A DNA stretch of 64,000 nucleotides from the NCBI RefSeq assembly GCF_002198715.1, contig NZ_MWLK01000008.1, forward strand, positions 1 through 64,000. The letters run 5' to 3'. Below the pieces are notes generated by a model that worked only from the letters and a program-made list of their open reading frames with translations, did not search any database and was not told the DNA's origin. Source of the stretch: Rhodomicrobium sp. R_RK_3. GTDB lineage: Bacteria > Pseudomonadota > Alphaproteobacteria > Rhizobiales > Rhodomicrobiaceae. Shown here one piece after another: positions 60,150 through 64,000 of this stretch. Made by a program: the position numbers and the translations under genes. The stretch's first letter is position 1, and every line of letters begins with the position of its first letter.

Positions 60150-61259
60150 ATGGTGCAAAGCCAGTTTTCGACCGGGATTCATGATTTTTTCCGCTGGTGG
60201 GGCGGCGAGCTGCGCGATTTGCTGCCGCGCCAAACGCTGCTCGCGCGCCAGGATCATGCGCGCCGGCTGGTGGTTTCGGCCGATGGGGCAAGGCTCAAGC
60301 TCATGCTGGAGCGGGGCGGCCAGTCGGAGATTTTGGCCGAGGCGGCGGAACCCGGCGAGGCCGGGCTGATCGAGCTCGCCGGTGTCGCCCGGAGGCGTCG
60401 CGGCACGCCACTCGGATTGCGGCTCGGCAGCCAAAACTGTTTCGCCCGCAACGTCGAACTGCCCGCGCAGGCCGAGGCCGATTTCGGCCGGATGCTCGAT
60501 CTGGACATGGAGCGCACGACGCCATTCCGCACCGCCGACGTGCTGACGGCGCACTACGTCCTCCCCGGCAATGCGCCGCGCGGCAAGCGGCTGGTCCGGC
60601 ATCTCGTGGTGAAGCGCAAGACGCTCGATCCGCTGGTCGATGGGCTGCGCACGCTCGGCATCGAGCCGGCCTTCGCCGATTGCTGGAGCGAGGACCGTCG
60701 CGGCGGACTGCCGGTGGATTTCCTCGCCGCGCGGCAGGACGGATCGCGGCGCGGCGCCCGTCTCGCGCCGGTGCTGGCGGGGCTCGCCGTCGCGCTGGCG
60801 GTCTCGGCGGTGGTGATGCTGTTCACGCGGCATCAGAGCGCGCTGGCGGCGCTGAATGCGCGCGCCTCCGCCGCCCGCAGCGAAGCGGCGAGCGTCCGGA
60901 TTGCCGTCGAAGCCTCCCAAACCGCCTCGGCGCAGATCGGGGCGATGCAGAACCTGCTGCGCCAGCGCGTGCCGCTCGCCCGCATCATCGAGGAACTGAC
61001 CGCGATCCTGCCGGACAGCGCCTGGGTCTCCGACCTGCGCATCGACGGCGGCACGGTCGAATTCACCGGCTTCGCCAAATCCGCCGCCGCGCTGGTGCCG
61101 CTTCTGGAAGCCTCGCCGCTTTTCGCCGAGGCGGCCCTGACCTCGCCCGTCATGTTCGACACGATCGAGGATAAGGAGCGCTTCAGCGTCCGGATGAAGC
61201 TCAGCCAGGGCGACAATGCCGCGACCGCGCCCCTCGCCAGGGACGGAGACGCGCTATGA
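60150..61259 (+). CDS. gspL: Type II secretion protein GspL-like (PilM/PilN fusion type)
   Basis: 369 residues. The N-terminal ~200 residues are the actin-like/PilM-like cytoplasmic part (LVVSADGARLKLMLERGGQS; ARNVELPAQAEADFGRMLDL; MERTTPFRTADVLTAHYVL). A membrane span (about 208-228, LAPVLAGLAVALAVSAVVML) leads into a coiled-coil and a PilN-type ferredoxin-like domain (IIEELTAILPDSAWVSDLRI; VEFTGFAKSAAALVPLLEAS). GspL recruits GspE to the inner membrane. The stop overlaps the gspM start (ATGA). The exact start (60150) lacks a strong ribosome-binding site. Confidence 0.82.
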   Translation: MVQSQFSTGIHDFFRWWGGELRDLLPRQTLLARQDHARRLVVSADGARLKLMLERGGQSEILAEAAEPGEAGLIELAGVARRRRGTPLGLRLGSQNCFARNVELPAQAEADFGRMLDLDMERTTPFRTADVLTAHYVLPGNAPRGKRLVRHLVVKRKTLDPLVDGLRTLGIEPAFADCWSEDRRGGLPVDFLAARQDGSRRGARLAPVLAGLAVALAVSAVVMLFTRHQSALAALNARASAARSEAASVRIAVEASQTASAQIGAMQNLLRQRVPLARIIEELTAILPDSAWVSDLRIDGGTVEFTGFAKSAAALVPLLEASPLFAEAALTSPVMFDTIEDKERFSVRMKLSQGDNAATAPLARDGDAL

Positions 61260-61828
61260 GCGAAGCGCTGAAGCGGATTCTGCATCGGCTGGCCGCTCTG
61301 GGATTGCTGCTGGCGGTGATCGGGCTGGCGGTCTCGCTGTTCGTGATGCCGCTGGTGCATCGGTTCGACGCCTTGCGCTCGGAGATCGCCACGGAGCGCG
61401 AACAGCTCGCCCGTTTCGAAGCCTTCGCCGCGAACAAGGATGCCGCCAAAGCGCTGACCGAGCGCTCCGCCGCCGCCATCCGCAGCGGCCTGTTCCTGCC
61501 CGGCGAGACCGACGCGCTGCGCACGGCGAGCCTGCAAGCCGTCATCACGGAAGTGGCGGAAAAGCAGGGCGTGCGGCTAACCTCGGCCCACGCGCTGCCG
61601 GTGCATGAGCGGGACGGCCTGCGCTTCATCGGCGTGCAGGCCGAACTCGACGCCGACATCCGCCAGCTTCAGGCGCTGATCCTGGCCTTCGAATCGCGGC
61701 GGCCATATCTGTTCATCCAGTCCCTGCAAGTTGCGCCGGTCGCCGGACGCCGCCAGGGCAGCGATGATCTGAAAGTGCGCTTCGGCATTGTCGGCGCGGT
61801 GCAGGCGGAAGGGGAGGCGAAGCTATGA
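61256..61828 (+). CDS. gspM: Type II secretion protein GspM-like
   Basis: 190 residues. One N-terminal membrane span (about 10-32, LAALGLLLAVIGLAVSLFVM), then a coiled coil and a ferredoxin-like domain (LQAVITEVAEKQGVRLTSAH; LQALILAFESRRPYLFIQSL) of the GspM type b (PF10741-like). It partners GspL in the inner membrane. Start and stop both overlap the neighbouring genes by 4 bases. Confidence 0.82.
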   Translation: MSEALKRILHRLAALGLLLAVIGLAVSLFVMPLVHRFDALRSEIATEREQLARFEAFAANKDAAKALTERSAAAIRSGLFLPGETDALRTASLQAVITEVAEKQGVRLTSAHALPVHERDGLRFIGVQAELDADIRQLQALILAFESRRPYLFIQSLQVAPVAGRRQGSDDLKVRFGIVGAVQAEGEAKL

Positions 61829-62349
61829 GCGGTGTCCCGGGGCAGGAGCGCGGCGGGGCTCCGGTGCTGCTGGCGCTCGGCCTGTGCGCGGGGCTGGCGC
61901 TGCTGAACTGGCATGTGCTGACGCAGGAGATCGACGTGTCGCCCGTGGTGCTGGCGGATAGCGAGGAGGCGCCGTTTCCGGCCATCGACAGCCCGGCGCC
62001 TGAGGCGGTCGCGGCGCGGCCGGGGCAATATCCGCAGACGCTGGCGCGTCCGCTGTTCCGCGCGAGCCGCCGCCCGCCCGACGCAACCGCCCAGGCCGCG
62101 CCGGCCGCGTCGGCCCAGCGCCGCGTGGCAAGGCTGCCTGACGGCATCGCCCTGGTCGGCATCATGAAGGAGAGCGGCCGCACCGAGCGCGCCCTGATCC
62201 GCTCCGGCGACTCGCCGACCGGCGAATGGGTCGAGATCGGCCAAACGCTGAACGGCTGGCGCCTCAGCCGCATCGAGCCCGGCAGCGTCCAATTCGAGGC
62301 CGACGGCCAGAAGCAGAGCCTGTCGCTGTTCCCGGCGAGGCAGGACTAG
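61825..62349 (+). CDS. Type II secretion GspC/GspN-like protein
   Basis: 174 residues. One membrane span near the N-terminus (about 13-31, APVLLALGLCAGLALLNWHV), a Pro/Ala-rich linker and a C-terminal domain resembling the homology region of GspC (RLPDGIALVGIMKESGRTER; WVEIGQTLNGWRLSRIEPGS). GspC links the inner-membrane platform to the secretin; GspN in some systems plays a related role. No PDZ domain. Last gene of the plus-strand gsp operon. Confidence 0.72.
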   Translation: MSGVPGQERGGAPVLLALGLCAGLALLNWHVLTQEIDVSPVVLADSEEAPFPAIDSPAPEAVAARPGQYPQTLARPLFRASRRPPDATAQAAPAASAQRRVARLPDGIALVGIMKESGRTERALIRSGDSPTGEWVEIGQTLNGWRLSRIEPGSVQFEADGQKQSLSLFPARQD

Positions 62350-62376
62350 GCGGAGTCGCATCAATTGGACTCCCCT

Positions 62377-62394
62377 CGCCTCTGTTAAGAGGCG
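62377..62394 (+). terminator. Possible terminator hairpin after the gsp operon
   Basis: CGCCTCT-GTTA-AGAGGCG, a perfect 7-base-pair stem with a four-base loop, 28 bases after the stop. A T6 run occurs 15 bases further on, not directly after the stem, so termination here is only a guess. Confidence 0.4.
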
Positions 62395-62477
62395 CTTGCC
62401 GCGCTTACCTTTTTTGAACGCCCATGCTGATATGGATCTGGCGGCCGCCTCCGTGGCGGCGGCGGTCATCTGCGAAA

Positions 62478-63068
62478 ATGGAGTGGATTTTGGGTCTTCT
62501 CGTCCCCGTCCTGCTTGGAACGGTGCGCGCCAACCGCCAGGGCATCAAGGCGGCGCGCTTCATCATCGGCCACCTGCAGCGGCGCGGCCACCAGCCGGTG
62601 CTGGTCGATCCGATGGAGCGGCCGCTGCCGCTGCTCGACCGCATGTTCAAGGAATTCCCCCCCGGCACCGCGCCGCAGGTGATGCAGGACCTCGCCGATC
62701 TCTACCGGCGCGCCGATGGCTTCGTCATCGTCTCGGGCGAGTACAACCAGTCGATCCCACCCGCGCTGAAGAACCTGCTCGACCATTTCCTCGAAGAATA
62801 TTTCTGGCGCCCCTCGACCATCGTCTCCTATTCGGCGGGACGGTTCGCGGGCGTGCGGGCGGCGATCGCCCTCAGGCCGGTGCTCGCGGAGCTGGGCATG
62901 CCGAGCCTGCCCACGGTCCTCACCATCCCCGAAATCGGCAAGACGCTGGCGGAGGACGGCACGCCGACCCAGCCCTGGCTCGACAAGGCGGCATCGCGCC
63001 AGCTCGACGAGTTCGAGTGGTACGCGACGGCGCTGGCGGCCAAGCGCGCGGGCGGCACACCCTATTGA
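62478..63068 (+). CDS. NAD(P)H-dependent FMN reductase
   Basis: 196 residues, flavodoxin-like fold. Matches the NADPH-dependent FMN reductase/azoreductase family (PF03358): ILGLLVPVLLGTVRANRQGI at the start, GFVIVSGEYNQSIPPALKNL and LDHFLEEYFWRPSTIVSYSA later. It reduces FMN or quinones in the cytoplasm. Start at 62478 (MEWILGLL); the open frame extends to 62424 but with Trp/Arg-rich, unfamily-like sequence. Its stop is 10 bases from the stop of the convergent TetR gene. Confidence 0.85.
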   Translation: MEWILGLLVPVLLGTVRANRQGIKAARFIIGHLQRRGHQPVLVDPMERPLPLLDRMFKEFPPGTAPQVMQDLADLYRRADGFVIVSGEYNQSIPPALKNLLDHFLEEYFWRPSTIVSYSAGRFAGVRAAIALRPVLAELGMPSLPTVLTIPEIGKTLAEDGTPTQPWLDKAASRQLDEFEWYATALAAKRAGGTPY

Positions 63069-63078
63069 GCCGGAAGGC

Positions 63079-63765
63079 TCAGATCATCTCGTCGGAGGGG
63101 TCGAGAAACGCGGCGAGGTCGAGCTGCGGGATCGGCCGGGTGATGATGGTCCTGATCCGGTCCTCGGAAATGCCGAGCGCTTGCAGGCCGGTCTCGATCA
63201 GCCGGGCCTCGTAATCCTCGGTCATTTCGGAGGAGACCAGATTGATCGTGCCGATCAGCAGCAGGCCGCCGATGACATGGCGGGCCATGTCGAGATCGTC
63301 GCAGCGGACATGGCCGGCGGCGACGCATTGCTCGATCCGCTTCTTCAGGTGCGAGGCGACGCCCCGGTGGAAGGACTGGCCACCCGACAGCACCGAGCGG
63401 ATGACGAACCAGCCCCACATGCGGTCGTTCTTGGCCTCGTTCAGCGAGACGCGCATGCCCATGCCGAAGGCATCGACGGCATCGGGCCAGATCGCGGAGG
63501 CGCGCTGGTGGAATTCCATGATGCGCTGGAAGGCGGCATCGATCACCGCGTCGACGATGGCTTCCTTGGAGGGGAAGTGATTGTAGAACGTGCCATAGCC
63601 GACATCGGCGAATTGGGTGATTTCCTGGATGACGAGGCCCTCGAGGCCGCGTTCGGCGATGATCTCATAGGCGGCGCGCATCAGCCGGCGCCGCGTGCCC
63701 TCCCGGCGGCGTTCCGACCGGCTCTTGGGGGCGGCGTCCGTCAGATTTCCATGGCCAGCAACCAT
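63079..63765 (-). CDS. TetR/AcrR-family transcriptional regulator
   Basis: 228 residues. N-terminal helix-turn-helix (about 22-68): TRRRLMRAAYEIIAERGLEG, then LVIQEITQFADVGYGTFYNH and FPSKEAIVDAVI. The C-terminal ~150 residues are the ligand-binding/dimerisation domain with no recognisable specificity. It converges on the FMN reductase gene, so a direct shared promoter is excluded; the target is probably upstream of it, beyond the window. Confidence 0.87.
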   Translation of the reverse strand: MVAGHGNLTDAAPKSRSERRREGTRRRLMRAAYEIIAERGLEGLVIQEITQFADVGYGTFYNHFPSKEAIVDAVIDAAFQRIMEFHQRASAIWPDAVDAFGMGMRVSLNEAKNDRMWGWFVIRSVLSGGQSFHRGVASHLKKRIEQCVAAGHVRCDDLDMARHVIGGLLLIGTINLVSSEMTEDYEARLIETGLQALGISEDRIRTIITRPIPQLDLAAFLDPSDEMI

Positions 63766-64000
63766 CCTGCGACTGCCCTTCCCAATTGCCGTACGTCCGC
63801 ATCAGGGGAAAAGCATGACGGCTCGGCCCCCCGGGGGCAAGGCCCCCAGAAGGTTAAGTAATGTCCGAATCGGCGAAGGTCCACTGACAAAAGCGTGGCT
63901 TAATCGCACATCAACTGTGCCGGCGGCTACTGGCTTGCGGCGGCCGGAGGGCGCAATCTAGGGCGGGCGCGGCGCCTCAACGCCAAAAAGGCCGCCCCTC
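63766..64000. other. Right-hand end of the window, no gene called
   Basis: 235 bases upstream of the TetR gene. A GC hairpin GGGGGC-AAG-GCCCCC lies near 63834-63848. The last 42 bases could be the C-terminal end of a minus-strand gene that continues outside, but 13 codons are too few to support it. Confidence 0.4.

Noticed and set aside
63958-63999. Possible C-terminal end of a minus-strand gene entering from the right edge
   Set aside because: Only 13 codons before a TAG; a stop-free stretch that short is expected by chance in this DNA.

Overview
The window looks like chromosomal DNA of a high-G+C alphaproteobacterium of the order Hyphomicrobiales (Rhizobiales). The main evidence is the run pcm-like / tolC / popZ (DUF2497) / valS, a DUF2865 protein, the rlmB-tRNA-Tyr pair, and several kinds of intergenic palindromes of the sort common in Bradyrhizobium- and Xanthobacteraceae-like genomes. 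The family is inferred, not proven. There is no phage, insertion sequence, CRISPR array or plasmid gene. Most of the window is housekeeping and metabolic DNA, with some accessory islands.

Layout. 0.4-10.2 kb: a beta-ketoadipyl-CoA thiolase, a NYN-LOTUS protein, RlmB, tRNA-Tyr, an ABM-domain protein, an aldehyde dehydrogenase, an AraC regulator coupled to a winged-helix/TPR regulator, a GNAT acetyltransferase and a LysE-type exporter. 10.6-20.7 kb: a conserved block with the Pcm-like methyltransferase, the TolC outer-membrane channel, a very long PopZ pole organiser, ValS, IlvD and a Sel1-repeat exported protein. 21.3-30.9 kb: exonuclease III, a polysaccharide deacetylase, a YadGH-like ABC exporter, a PQQ-type sugar dehydrogenase, a TonB/TolA-like protein and several small membrane or secreted proteins. 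31.1-34.9 kb: a three-subunit molybdenum aldehyde dehydrogenase (paoABC type).

35.1-41.0 kb is the most intriguing part. It is one minus-strand operon with the three enzymes that make UDP-N-acetyl-L-fucosamine (CapE, CapF, CapG types), followed by a large TPR-like/GT41-like (OGT/SPINDLY-related) glycosyltransferase. No flippase, polymerase or lipid-carrier transferase is present, so a cytoplasmic protein-glycosylation role is worth testing. A divergent GT4 glycosyltransferase plus glycogen-debranching-type glucosidase pair starts across an unusually AT-rich 0.5-kb gap.

45.1-50.0 kb: a MaoC-type hydratase, a cyclase-family hydrolase, an NDP-forming acyl-CoA synthetase and a nitronate-monooxygenase-like flavoenzyme, probably a catabolic unit. 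50.1-55.0 kb: a family 4/5-type uracil-DNA glycosylase, ETF-ubiquinone oxidoreductase, beta-carbonic anhydrase and a DUF2865 protein. 55.5-62.3 kb: a divergent type II secretion cluster (gspE-F-H-I-J facing gspL-M-N/C) that lacks the secretin, the major pseudopilin GspG, GspK and a prepilin peptidase. 62.5-63.8 kb: an FMN reductase convergent with a TetR regulator.

Three families of intergenic palindromes (A, B, C) recur through the window. They lie mostly between convergent genes, the expected place for BIME/REP-like termination or nucleoid elements.
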